A stretch of DNA of 64,000 nt from Prolixibacteraceae bacterium (GTDB lineage Bacteria > Bacteroidota > Bacteroidia > Bacteroidales > Prolixibacteraceae): the NCBI GenBank assembly GCA_003506435.1, contig DOAQ01000010.1:62001-126000 (forward strand), in the 5' to 3' direction. The position numbers and the translations under genes are program-made. Positions 25,327 through 33,648 of the stretch are shown piece by piece. Below the pieces are notes generated by a model. The model ran no database searches. It saw only the letters and a program-made list of their open reading frames with translations, and was not told where the DNA came from. Numbering within the stretch: the first letter of the stretch is position 1; each line of letters begins with the position of its first letter.

Positions 25327-25824
25327 ATGAATTCAGAACAGGTAATAAAAAGTAAAATATCCCCCTCTTTCCCGGCGTTTTTCGAAACTCTGAAAAGCTG
25401 GAAAACGCAGAACTACAAATTGGTTTTTACCAACGGATGCTTTGATATTCTGCACCGCGGACATGCCGACAGCCTGGTAAAATCAGCTTCGTTTGGCAAC
25501 AAACTGATTGTCGGACTGAATTCCGATGCATCGGTAAAAATGTTGAAGGGCTCCGGCCGGCCGGTATTCGATCAGCAATCGCGCGCATATTTACTGGCCT
25601 CGCTACAAATGGTCGATGCCGTAATTATTTTCGATGAGGAAACGCCCTACGAACTGATCAAACAAATTCAGCCCGATGTGCTGGTGAAAGGCAGCGAATA
25701 CCAGCTTGAAGAAATTGCAGGGTACGATATTGTCCTTGCCAAAGGTGGCACGGTTGAACGCATTGAATTAACACCGGGTTTTTCGACTTCAGAAATTATC
25801 CGGAAAATAAAAAACGAAAAATAA
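25327..25824 (+). CDS. D-glycero-beta-D-manno-heptose 1-phosphate adenylyltransferase-type nucleotidyltransferase
   Basis: A 165-residue cytidylyltransferase-like protein of the RfaE2/HldE C-domain family, which activates heptose-1-phosphate for lipopolysaccharide core synthesis. It has LVFTNGCFDILHRGHADSLVKSA with the HxGH motif, VGLNSDASVKMLKGSGRP, and the C-terminal GFSTSEIIRKI that replaces the ISSTxxR signature. The start at 25327 (MNSEQVIKSK) is preferred to one 21 codons upstream that would encode a basic extension. The kinase half (HldE N-domain) is not fused or adjacent, so it would be encoded elsewhere. It lies 80 bp upstream of radA on the same strand. Confidence 0.88.
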   Translation: MNSEQVIKSKISPSFPAFFETLKSWKTQNYKLVFTNGCFDILHRGHADSLVKSASFGNKLIVGLNSDASVKMLKGSGRPVFDQQSRAYLLASLQMVDAVIIFDEETPYELIKQIQPDVLVKGSEYQLEEIAGYDIVLAKGGTVERIELTPGFSTSEIIRKIKNEK

Positions 25825-25861
25825 ATTTGCAATACGGCTCAATCGAAAATACTGTTATCCA

Positions 25862-25902
25862 GAATAAATAATCAATCAACAATCATAAATAATCAATCAA
25901 TC
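25862..25902 (+). repeat. AATCAATCAA-type leader repeat before radA
   Basis: AATAAATAATCAATCAACAA then TCATAAATAATCAATCAATC, two near-copies ending 2 bp before the radA GTG. It is one of four low-complexity strings abutting start codons in this window. Confidence 0.6.
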
Positions 25903-25904
25903 CG

Positions 25905-27272
25905 GTGGCCAAAGCAAAAACGATATTTACCTGCCAGCAATGCGGGGCACAATCGCCGAAATGGATCGGGAAATGTCCTTCGTGCGGAAGTTGGAACAGT
26001 TACGTTGAAGAAGTACTGGTGAAAGAAATAAAAAACACAATGCCTTCAAGGGTGTCGTCAGGAAGCCAAGCACGAAAACTAAGCGAAGTTACAGCAGAAA
26101 GCGCCAAACGTATCGACACCAAAAATGCAGAACTAAACCGTGTTCTGGGCGGTGGACTGGTCGATGGTTCGCTGGTACTGATTGGTGGCGAGCCAGGCAT
26201 CGGCAAATCGACGCTGGCGCTGCAAATTGCCCTTGACATGAAAGACCGGAAGGTACTTTATGTGTCGGGCGAAGAAAGTATCCACCAAATAAAATTACGG
26301 GCACAACGTCTGCAAAAAGAAAACGAACATTGCTATTTTCTGAGCGAAACATCGCTGGAAAATATTCTGATACAGGCTGCGGCGCTCGAACCGAATTTGA
26401 TGGTAATCGACTCCATTCAAACGGTATCGACTGAATATATTGAGTCGTCGCCCGGTTCGGTGAGCCAAATCAGGGAATGCGCCAACGGGATATTGAAATA
26501 TGCAAAAGAAAACAGTGTGCCGGTAATCCTGATCGGGCACATCACCAAAGACGGAAGTCTAGCCGGACCAAAAGTACTGGAACACATTGTGGATACCGTG
26601 CTTCAGTTTGAAGGCGAAAACCAGTATATGTACCGGATTTTGCGATCGATGAAAAACCGTTTCGGATCGACTTCCGAACTCGGAATTTTCGAGATGCAAA
26701 GCAATGGTCTGCGCGAAGTAAACAACCCTTCGGAATTGCTGATCAACCAGGATCATGACGGGTTGAGCGGGACTGCCATCGCTGCCGCAATCGAAGGGGT
26801 ACGCCCGCTGCTGATCGAAATTCAGTCGCTCACCAGCTCGGCTGTTTACGGAACCCCGCAACGTTCGTCAACCGGGTTCGACCTGCGCCGCATGAACATG
26901 CTGTTAGCCGTACTGGAGAAACGCGCCGGATTCAAACTGGCCGTCAAAGATGTGTTCCTGAATATTGCCGGCGGCATCAAAGTCGACGATCCGGCGATTG
27001 ACCTGGCAGTGATCACGGCCATTCTGTCCTCGAATTTCGACCTGCCGGTCGAAAAACTTTTTTGCTTTGCCGGAGAAGTTGGCCTTTCCGGAGAAATCAG
27101 GTCAGTGAACCGTCTCGAACAGCGCATCGGCGAGGCCGAAAAACTAGGTTTCAAAAAGATTTTTATTCCGAAGAATATTAAAAATGTCAACCTTAAAAAT
27201 TATTCCATCGAAATTGAACAGGTTAGCCGGGTAGATGAGTTCTTTCGGAAAATCTTCAACAAAAAAAGTTAA
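25905..27272 (+). CDS. radA: DNA repair protein RadA (Sms)
   Basis: RecA-family ATPase that drives branch migration in recombinational repair. 455 residues, normal length. Zinc finger CQQCGAQSPKWIGKCPSCGSW at the N-terminus (C10/C13/C27/C30 region), Walker A GGEPGIGKSTLALQIA near 90, the RadA signature KNRFGSTSELGIFEM near 250 and a C-terminal Lon-like domain with DVFLNIAGGIKVDDPAIDLA and GEVGLSGEIRSVNRLEQRI. The start is GTG at 25905; it gives the standard MAKAKTIFTCQQCG N-terminus and no nearer ATG exists. A low-complexity repeat abuts the start. Confidence 0.97.
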   Translation: MAKAKTIFTCQQCGAQSPKWIGKCPSCGSWNSYVEEVLVKEIKNTMPSRVSSGSQARKLSEVTAESAKRIDTKNAELNRVLGGGLVDGSLVLIGGEPGIGKSTLALQIALDMKDRKVLYVSGEESIHQIKLRAQRLQKENEHCYFLSETSLENILIQAAALEPNLMVIDSIQTVSTEYIESSPGSVSQIRECANGILKYAKENSVPVILIGHITKDGSLAGPKVLEHIVDTVLQFEGENQYMYRILRSMKNRFGSTSELGIFEMQSNGLREVNNPSELLINQDHDGLSGTAIAAAIEGVRPLLIEIQSLTSSAVYGTPQRSSTGFDLRRMNMLLAVLEKRAGFKLAVKDVFLNIAGGIKVDDPAIDLAVITAILSSNFDLPVEKLFCFAGEVGLSGEIRSVNRLEQRIGEAEKLGFKKIFIPKNIKNVNLKNYSIEIEQVSRVDEFFRKIFNKKS

Positions 27273-27359
27273 GCGATGTTTCACAATTAATCTTTTTTAA
27301 TAGAAAAGCTCTCTTTTTAAAGATTTGGAATTTTAACTTTGAGGCGCATTGAAAAAAAT

Positions 27360-27776
27360 ATGAAGCATTCTATTTCAATATTATTGGCAGTGATATTTTT
27401 TGCGGCTTTCTCCTGCAAAGAAAAAGACATTCCAAAGCCCGATCACCTGATCGGAAAGAAGCAGATGATTCAAATGCTGGCCGATGTCCATCTGGCAAAA
27501 GCAATCAGTCAGCGCCAGTACGACATGAGCGACTCGCTAAAATTGTCGTCAACCGATTTATATTATTCGGTTTTGGCAAAATACAATGTTCCCGACAGCG
27601 TGTTTGTCCGCTCGGTAATCTATTATTCCAGCCATCCAAAGGAATACGATAAAATGTACAACGACGTGATCAACATTCTGAAAGAGATGGAAGAGGAAAC
27701 AGCAAAACCACAGGAATTAAATATTGGCAACGAGCCGGAAAAGCCAGAAAAAACGTACCAATTCGGTGTTGAATAA
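27360..27776 (+). CDS. DUF4296 lipoprotein
   Basis: A 138-residue protein with a lipoprotein signal (MKHSISILLAVIFFAAFSCKEKD, lipobox FSC). The body fits DUF4296: LIGKKQMIQMLADVHLAKAISQRQ, SSTDLYYSVLAKYNVPDSVFVRSVIYYSSHPKEYDKMYNDVINIL, a helical domain followed by an acidic, proline-containing tail. DUF4296 lipoproteins are common in the phylum near amidohydrolase or lipid-glycosyl genes; no function is known. The ATG at 27360 is chosen over an in-frame TTG 21 bp upstream. Ten base pairs separate it from the amidohydrolase remnant, implying one transcript. Confidence 0.85.
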   Translation: MKHSISILLAVIFFAAFSCKEKDIPKPDHLIGKKQMIQMLADVHLAKAISQRQYDMSDSLKLSSTDLYYSVLAKYNVPDSVFVRSVIYYSSHPKEYDKMYNDVINILKEMEEETAKPQELNIGNEPEKPEKTYQFGVE

Positions 27777-27786
27777 ACCAGGAAAA

Positions 27787-28158
27787 GTGAAAAAATTTTC
27801 AGCACATTATATTTTTCCACTTGCATCGGCTCCACTGAAAAACGGCATAATTATCCTTGACGACAACGGTATTGTTCAGGGATTAATTGATACCGCAGGG
27901 CAAATTAGGGAAACCGAGAGACTCGAATTTCACAGCGGCATCCTTGTGCCGGGAATCGACGGGTTGACGATTGAAAAATTGCAAAGTTGCCAACTGCAAA
28001 TGCCGCAAAAATCGCTGGAAGAAATACTAAAAAGCCTTCTTCCCGAAGTCAATCAGGGTTTTGTTCCGGGGCAAAAAGCTTCGGTTTTTTTACTTTTCCC
28101 GCTTGATATGGAAAATTTGAAGCTCACCGAAAAAAGCAAATTGAAAAAATTAGTTTAA
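27787..28158 (+). CDS. amidohydrolase-like remnant: both ends of the beta-sandwich domain without the catalytic barrel
   Basis: 123 residues from a GTG at 27787. The first 50 residues (KKFSAHYIFPLASAPLKNGIIILDDNGIVQGLID, EFHSGILVPG) match the N-terminal strand set of amidohydrolase-superfamily enzymes up to the point where the metal-binding HxH would follow (normally GFVNxHxHLE). The last 45 residues (NQGFVPGQKASVFLLFPLDMENLKLTEKSKLKKLV) match the C-terminal strands of the same composite domain. The roughly 250-residue TIM barrel with all metal ligands is missing, replaced by about 40 residues (IDGLTIEKLQSCQLQMPQKSLEEILKSLLP). The frame is open throughout, so this is not a simple pseudogene. 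It may be a binding protein or a decaying gene. Confidence 0.65.
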   Translation: MKKFSAHYIFPLASAPLKNGIIILDDNGIVQGLIDTAGQIRETERLEFHSGILVPGIDGLTIEKLQSCQLQMPQKSLEEILKSLLPEVNQGFVPGQKASVFLLFPLDMENLKLTEKSKLKKLV

Positions 28159-28205
28159 TCGCCAGCGTCGTCTTATTTTTACCGCGAAATTGATATTTAA
28201 GAACG

Positions 28206-28247
28206 ACGTATTCATTCATCACTCATCAATAATAAATCATCAATTTG
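28206..28247 (+). repeat. ATTCATTCATCACTCATC-type leader repeat before the radical SAM gene
   Basis: Low-complexity string of ATTCATTCATC, ACTCATCAATAATAAATCATCAAT units ending 4 bp before the ATG at 28251, similar in kind to those before metF, radA and the flavin reductase. Confidence 0.55.
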
Positions 28248-28250
28248 TAT

Positions 28251-29030
28251 ATGTCAACCTTTCTTTTCGATAAAATTATTTTCGGCCCGGTACGAAGTCG
28301 CCGCCTCGGAATTTCACTGGGAGTGAACCTGTTGCCTGTTGATTCGAAAGTTTGTTCGTTCGACTGTATTTACTGTGAATGTGGCTGGACGCCCCGCAAA
28401 CGGGAGAAAAAAGCTGTTCTTCCAACACGGCAGGAAGTGAAAGAAAAGATGCAGGAAAAACTTCAGGAAATGAAAATCGCCGGAGAAACCCCCGATGTGA
28501 TCACTTTTGCAGGGAATGGCGAGCCAACACTCCATCCTGAATTTGCCGGAATTATTGACGACACAATTGAACTGCGTAACCAACTGGCACCGAATGCGCG
28601 AATCGCAGTTTTGTCGAATGCCACGATGATCCACAAATCTGCCGTGGTGAACGCCCTCCTGAAAGTTGACGACAACATTCAGAAACTGGATTCGGCATTT
28701 GCCGAAACAGTTGAAAAGCTGGATTGCCCGATGGGACCATTTGACCTGGAAAAAACGGTTGAAAACCTGAAAGCATTTAACAAGCAAGTAATTATCCAGA
28801 CGCTTTTCATCCGGGGCAAATTCAAAAACGAATGGATTGACAACACGACCGAAGAAGAAATTTTGGCCTGGCTGAAACTGATTCAGGAAATAAAACCAAG
28901 GCAGGTGATGATTTACACCATCGACCGCGATACGCCCACTCAAGGATTGGAGCGGATTCCGGTTGCTGAACTGGAAGGTATTGCCGGAAAAATAAGAAAC
29001 CTGGGTTTTGAGGTCCAGGTTTCAGGATAA
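28251..29030 (+). CDS. radical SAM protein (COG0731 type)
   Basis: A 259-residue radical SAM enzyme with an early cluster motif CSFDCIYCECGW (C-x3-C-x2-C, about residues 36-43), SAM-binding FAGNGEPTLHPEF near 86 (the GxGEPTxxP form) and IQTLFIRGKF and VMIYTIDRDTP strands. The N-terminal FGPVRSRRLGISLGVNLLP is typical of the COG0731 group related to wyosine-base enzymes and of many unassigned radical SAM proteins in anaerobes. No SPASM or accessory cysteine clusters are seen. The ATG at 28251 is used; a TTG two codons earlier is less likely. The reaction is unknown. It may share a transcript with the DUF4296 pair upstream. Confidence 0.9.
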   Translation: MSTFLFDKIIFGPVRSRRLGISLGVNLLPVDSKVCSFDCIYCECGWTPRKREKKAVLPTRQEVKEKMQEKLQEMKIAGETPDVITFAGNGEPTLHPEFAGIIDDTIELRNQLAPNARIAVLSNATMIHKSAVVNALLKVDDNIQKLDSAFAETVEKLDCPMGPFDLEKTVENLKAFNKQVIIQTLFIRGKFKNEWIDNTTEEEILAWLKLIQEIKPRQVMIYTIDRDTPTQGLERIPVAELEGIAGKIRNLGFEVQVSG

Positions 29031-29032
29031 AA

Positions 29033-29482
29033 TTATAATGTTGTCCGTGTCCATTCGGTTGATTTGCCCAGCCAGCGGATGCCCACCACGTAGCCTTTCA
29101 TGAAAAGCATGTCGTTGCGGTCTTCCATCCACACGTAGCAATCGTAGGTTTTTCCTGATTGCGGGTCATAAATACGGCCTCCGTTCCATTCGTTGGCGCT
29201 GGTGTCGTACCGAAGCCCGGTCATGATTGTCAATCCTAATCTCGAACGGTCCCGTAATTTTGGATCAGGATTTTCAGTATCCTTTTGCGGCATGCCGTTT
29301 TCGTATTTTTCGGGGATTATGTACACGATGGTTGCCGAGTACGACCCGTTGGCTTCTTTTTTGACTTCAAGTTTCGATGTTTTTTCATCGTTCCACCAGA
29401 TACCGGTTATTCGTTCCGATTTTTGTGCAAAAAGCTGCATCGCGGTAAAAACAAAAAGGAAAATGACGATCAGGTTCTTCAT
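29033..29482 (-). CDS. DUF2147 secreted protein
   Basis: The 149-residue product has a signal peptide (MKNLIVIFLFVFTAMQLFAQ) and a lipocalin-like beta barrel of the DUF2147 type: ITGIWWNDEKTSKLEVKKEANGSYSATIVYI near residue 25, a basic/acidic linker, GLRYDTSANEWNGGRIYDPQSGKTYDCYVWMED near 91 and LFMKGYVVGIRWLGKSTEWTR at the end. The tryptophan-rich GxIYDPxxGKxY stretch is the family hallmark. Periplasmic; function unknown. Convergent with the radical SAM gene, with only 2 bp between the stop codons and no obvious terminator. Confidence 0.88.
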   Translation of the reverse strand: MKNLIVIFLFVFTAMQLFAQKSERITGIWWNDEKTSKLEVKKEANGSYSATIVYIIPEKYENGMPQKDTENPDPKLRDRSRLGLTIMTGLRYDTSANEWNGGRIYDPQSGKTYDCYVWMEDRNDMLFMKGYVVGIRWLGKSTEWTRTTL

Positions 29483-29697
29483 GCTGGTAAATTTTAATGT
29501 TCATAAATTAATGTTGTGCTCTCTGAAAAAGTGTTTCCAAGTTATAAACTTAAAATGAAATACAACCTCAAATGGCTGTTTTTCTTTCGCTGAATACTGC
29601 AACAGAACACCGAACGCTCCGAGAAAAAGACCAGGTATATTTCCGCAACCAATCTTCATTTCGTACTTTTGCGCCCGGTAATCGGTAGGTAAATCTA

Positions 29698-29735
29698 TTC
29701 TCACTATCAATTACTCATTACTCGCAACTCGTATT
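29698..29735 (+). repeat. ACTCATTACTCG-type leader repeat abutting the flavin reductase start
   Basis: CAATTACTCATTACTCGCAA then CTCGTATT directly before the ATG at 29736. It is clearly related to the string before metF (CAATACTCATTACTCACGAC). Confidence 0.65.
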
Positions 29736-30317
29736 ATGGCAAAAATTAACTGGAAACCGGGAACCATGATTTATCCGCTGCCTGCTGTTTTGGTCAGTTG
29801 CGGCGAAACTCCCGACGAATACAACCTGCTCACCATTGCATGGACCGGCACCATTTGCAGCGATCCGGCAATGTGTTACATTTCCGTCCGGCCGAGCCGT
29901 CATTCCTACGAAATTATAAAACGAACGGGCGAATATGTCATCAACCTCACGACCGAAGAAATGGCCCGTGCAACCGACTGGTGCGGATGCCGCAGCGGGG
30001 CGAAGTTCAACAAATGGAAGGAAACCGGACTGACACCTGCTCCTGCCTCTTTTGTAAAAGCGCCCATTGTTCAGGAAGCGCCCATTAGCATCGAATGCCG
30101 GGTAACGAAAATCATTGAACTGGGGACGCACCACATGTTTATTTCTGAAGTGGTAAACGTGATTGCCGACGACCGTTATATCGATCCGGAAACCGGTGCC
30201 TTCAGCCTGAAAAAGGCTGATCCCATTTGTTATTCACACGGGCATTATTTCAAAATGGGAGAACCCATCGGGAAGTTTGGCTGGTCGGTCGAGAAGAAAA
30301 AACGTACAAAGAAATGA
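29736..30317 (+). CDS. flavin reductase-like (flavoredoxin family) protein
   Basis: A 193-residue FMN-binding split-barrel protein of the DIM6/NtaB-flavoredoxin group: PGTMIYPLPAVLVSCGETPDEYNLLTIAWTGTICSDPAMCYISVRPSRHSYEIIKRTGEYVINL covers the flavin site, and EATDWCG-type CGCRSGAKFNKWKETGLTP follows. VVNVIADDRYIDPETGAF and YSHGHYFKMGEPIGKFGWSV close the fold. Such proteins carry FMN and transfer electrons or reduce flavins; the exact partner is unknown. It is preceded by a low-complexity repeat and stands alone. Cytoplasmic. Confidence 0.9.
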   Translation: MAKINWKPGTMIYPLPAVLVSCGETPDEYNLLTIAWTGTICSDPAMCYISVRPSRHSYEIIKRTGEYVINLTTEEMARATDWCGCRSGAKFNKWKETGLTPAPASFVKAPIVQEAPISIECRVTKIIELGTHHMFISEVVNVIADDRYIDPETGAFSLKKADPICYSHGHYFKMGEPIGKFGWSVEKKKRTKK

Positions 30318-30394
30318 ACCAAATAACCGGATATCTGTAATTAATAAATAGGTTTGGCAACGAATATCGAATAATTTTTACAGAATCTTTAACC

Positions 30395-32500
30395 ATGAAA
30401 ACATTTATTCAGGCCGCCACGGCCATTTTTTTAATTTTAACTATGACAATAAAAATACATGCTTCGGAAAAGGGAAACCCACTTTTGCAACCTTTTGCAA
30501 CCTTGCACGAAACGGCTCCTTTTCATTTGATTAAAAATGAACATTTTCTCCCTGCTTTTGAAGCGGCAATTGCTGAGGCAAGAAGTGAAATACAACAAAT
30601 TATTGATCAAAAATCAGTTCCTGATTTCGAAAATACCATCGTTGCCCTTGATGTGGCAGGCGATAGACTGGGGCGAATCCGGTCGATTCTGTTCAATCTG
30701 AATTCAGCCGAAACAAGCGATGAAATACAGAAGATTGTACAGCAAGCTGCATCAATGCTCACCGAATTTGCAAACGACATTTCGCTGAACCAGGAATTGT
30801 TCGAAAAGATTAAAACAGTCCACAATCAAAAAAATAATTTGGATTTATCGCCCGAACAATTGACCCTGCTGGAGAAAACATATCAGCGGTTTGTGCGCAA
30901 CGGGGCCAACCTCAGCGATGCCGAAAAAGAAAAGTACCGCGAGATCACCAAAGAACTTTCACAATTGAGCCTGAAGTTTGGCGAAAATGTACTGGCACAA
31001 ACCAATGCTTTCGAATTGCAGGTAACCGACCGCAACGAATTGGGCGGCCTGCCTGATTACTTACTTGAATCGGCTGCACAAACGGCAAAGTCAAAAAACA
31101 AAGAAGGCTGGATATTCACTTTGCAATATCCGAGTTACGTACCTTTCATGAAATACGCCGACAACCGAGGGTTACGTGAAAAAATGTTCCGCGCATTTAC
31201 CACCAAGGGAAATCACGGCAATGAGTATGACAACAACGAAATCATCCGCCGCATTGTAGAATTAAAACTCGAAAAAGCCCGTTTGCTGGGGTATCATTCA
31301 CATGCCGAATACCAATTGGCAGAGCGGATGGCTGAGACACCGGAGCGGGTTGGTAAATTTTTACAGGAGTTGCACGAAGCATCGCGCCCGTTTGCTGAAA
31401 AAGAGTTTGCCGAAGTTCAGGATTTTGCCGAAAAACTCGGTTCTGAAAGCAAAATCCAGCGCTGGGACTGGTCCTATTATTCTGAAAAACTGAAAGCAGA
31501 ACGATATGGGTTTAACGAAGAGGAAGTAAAACCTTATTTCGAAGTAACCCATGTGATCGAAGGCATATTTGGTTTGGCAAAACAGTTGTACGGGTTGAGC
31601 TTCAGGGAAAATAAAGATATTCCGGTTTACCATGAAGATGTAAAACCGTACGAAGTGTTTGACGAAGAAGGAAATTTTCTTTCGGTCATTTACATGGATT
31701 TTCATCCGCGCGAAGGAAAACGTGCCGGAGCCTGGATGACTGATTATCTGGGACAATCGGCCGTACACGGAAAATCGATCCGTCCGCATGTTTCCATCGT
31801 AATGAATTTCACCAAACCAACCGACAGCATTCCTTCGTTGCTCACTTTTGATGAATTTACAACCTTTGTACACGAGTTCGGCCATGCCCTACACGGCATG
31901 TTGAGCCAGTGTGTCTACCCAAGTCTTTCAGGAACCAGCGTTTACTGGGATTTTGTTGAACTTCCGTCACAAATTCATGAAAACTGGTGTTACGAAAAAG
32001 AGTGGCTCGACCAGTTTGCCGTCCATTATAAAACCGGTGAAAAGATACCAGCCAAACTGATCGAAAAAATTGTAAAAGCGCAAAATTTTCAGGCCGGGTA
32101 TTTATCCGAACGGCAGCTTAGTTTCGGAATGCTCGACATGGCATTTTATTCGCTTCAGGAGAAACCGGGCGATATTGCTGAATTTGAAGCAAAAGCCATT
32201 GCCCCGACCGAACTGTTCGCTCCGGTGCCGGGCAGCCTGCAAAGTACTTCGTTTTCGCACATTTTTGCCGGGGGTTACGATGCCGGTTATTACAGCTACA
32301 AATGGGCTGAGGTGCTCGATGCCGATGCTTTTTCAGTATTTCAGCAAAAAGGAATTTTTAACCGCGAAGTTGCCGGTTCGTTCCGCAAAAATATTTTGGA
32401 AAAAGGAGGCAGCGAACACCCAATGAAATTGTATAAAGCATTTCGCAAACAGGAACCAACGGTTGATGCACTTCTGAAACGAAGTGGATTAAAAGAATAA
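30395..32500 (+). CDS. M3 family peptidyl-dipeptidase (Dcp-like)
   Basis: Zinc metallopeptidase that removes C-terminal dipeptides or degrades short peptides. 701 residues with an N-terminal signal peptide (MKTFIQAATAIFLILTMTIKIHASE), so it is probably periplasmic. Zinc site TTFVHEFGHALHGML near 490-504 (HEFGH), with the distal glutamate in DFVELPSQIHENW near 525, and the substrate loop FAGGYDAGYYSYKWAEVLDADAF near 627. N-terminal helical region GNPLLQPFATLHETAPFHLIKNEHFLPAFEAAIAEAR matches the M3 family. It stands alone and ends in a terminator. Other peptidases in the window (S9, M20, M16) suggest peptide use. Confidence 0.95.
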   Translation: MKTFIQAATAIFLILTMTIKIHASEKGNPLLQPFATLHETAPFHLIKNEHFLPAFEAAIAEARSEIQQIIDQKSVPDFENTIVALDVAGDRLGRIRSILFNLNSAETSDEIQKIVQQAASMLTEFANDISLNQELFEKIKTVHNQKNNLDLSPEQLTLLEKTYQRFVRNGANLSDAEKEKYREITKELSQLSLKFGENVLAQTNAFELQVTDRNELGGLPDYLLESAAQTAKSKNKEGWIFTLQYPSYVPFMKYADNRGLREKMFRAFTTKGNHGNEYDNNEIIRRIVELKLEKARLLGYHSHAEYQLAERMAETPERVGKFLQELHEASRPFAEKEFAEVQDFAEKLGSESKIQRWDWSYYSEKLKAERYGFNEEEVKPYFEVTHVIEGIFGLAKQLYGLSFRENKDIPVYHEDVKPYEVFDEEGNFLSVIYMDFHPREGKRAGAWMTDYLGQSAVHGKSIRPHVSIVMNFTKPTDSIPSLLTFDEFTTFVHEFGHALHGMLSQCVYPSLSGTSVYWDFVELPSQIHENWCYEKEWLDQFAVHYKTGEKIPAKLIEKIVKAQNFQAGYLSERQLSFGMLDMAFYSLQEKPGDIAEFEAKAIAPTELFAPVPGSLQSTSFSHIFAGGYDAGYYSYKWAEVLDADAFSVFQQKGIFNREVAGSFRKNILEKGGSEHPMKLYKAFRKQEPTVDALLKRSGLKE

Positions 32501-32522
32501 TCTCAACTCCGCATACAAGAAG

Positions 32523-32558
32523 AAAGGGAGCTATGGACATGGCTCCCTTTTCTTTTCT
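32523..32558 (+). terminator. terminator after the M3 peptidase
   Basis: Stem AAAGGGAGC/GCTCCCTTT (32523-32531, 32542-32550) then TTCTTTTC on the plus strand, 23 bp after the stop codon. Confidence 0.85.
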
Positions 32559-32700
32559 ACCTTTTCAGGTGTCTCTATATTGAACTAACTGGTACAAATT
32601 TTATGGCTTTGAGGCAAATTGTTTTCTGATCGAAGAAAAACAAATCCTGTGCCAAAAAACAGACCAGATGATGCTTTTCTGATTTTTTATCCCGAAAAAA

Positions 32701-33387
32701 TCAGAATATATATTTTGCTCCCAGTGTAGGCATTATTTTGAAGCCTTCCATTCCCCCAAAATTATTGCTCAGTTCAACCTCGCCGCCTACTGCAAAATGC
32801 TTCGAAGTGTTGTACCATATTTGCGGTTCTGATAAAAAGACAAAGTCGCCAAATGCGGTTGTTTCTTTCCAGAAGTCGGCAAAACCGGTAAACGACATTT
32901 TTCCTTTGCAAAAATTCAAATACCATATTCCGGTCAACTGAAAGTTGTTTGGTTTATCATCCATCGTGTTGGCAATATTTTTATACAGAACCTTTAGGGA
33001 AAAACCGCGCGAGAAGTCACTGGCATTCCACGAGTAATCCAAACCGGTGAGCCATGCATTATTGATGGTATAGGCTCCACCTAAATTGCCTGCTTTCCAT
33101 TGTCCCAAACCACCATTGTATTCACCATGCCAGCTAAAAGGCGATTTTCCCAGTTTAAAACAACGTGCAATTTCGAAATAACCAAGGCTTACTCCTTCCA
33201 CATCTCCTGCACCGTAGTCAAAATCGATAAAAAAGAAGGTATTCCCCAGTTTATCGGGTTTAAACATTTCCACAGTTGAAGTAAAATATCCTCTGTCTTT
33301 GCCCATGTCGTAATGCAACTGGATATTCTGACTAAACGTATTGCCAAACAGCACGCTAAAAAATAATACTCCAAACAGTTTTTTCAT
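32701..33387 (-). CDS. DUF5020 outer-membrane protein (Tsx-like barrel)
   Basis: The 228-residue protein has a signal peptide (MKKLFGVLFFSVLFGNTFSQ) and a barrel-like body: IQLHYDMGKDRGYFTSTVEMFKPDKLGNTFFFIDFDYG, GVSLGYFEIARCFKL, WHGEYNGGLGQ, LTGLDYSWNASDFSRGFSLKVLYKN, SFTGFADFWKE and the C-terminal KIMPTLGAKYIF ending in phenylalanine. This is the DUF5020 family, related to nucleoside-specific channel (Tsx) barrels. It probably forms a small outer-membrane pore. It is a single gene between the M3 peptidase (convergent) and the divergent acyl-CoA ligase, 260 bp away. Confidence 0.85.
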   Translation of the reverse strand: MKKLFGVLFFSVLFGNTFSQNIQLHYDMGKDRGYFTSTVEMFKPDKLGNTFFFIDFDYGAGDVEGVSLGYFEIARCFKLGKSPFSWHGEYNGGLGQWKAGNLGGAYTINNAWLTGLDYSWNASDFSRGFSLKVLYKNIANTMDDKPNNFQLTGIWYLNFCKGKMSFTGFADFWKETTAFGDFVFLSEPQIWYNTSKHFAVGGEVELSNNFGGMEGFKIMPTLGAKYIF

Positions 33388-33648
33388 AAGTAAAAAATTA
33401 AGGGTTTGTGTTCAGGTTAAAATCCGCCAAAGGCAATTTACAGGTTTCTGAATAATGCAAATTGTGCCTTCTGGTCATTTTATAGACTAAATTTGTTGAT
33501 TTTATATAGCCAAACAAATGTAGAAAAATCTGTAATTATAAAAAATTTGCCGAAATTCTTTAAATTCAGCCTGAAAATGTAACCTCACAGAGAAGATAAC
33601 GTTTTCTGAAAAGAATTTATTTAACCCAAACATCATAAACCAGACTAC

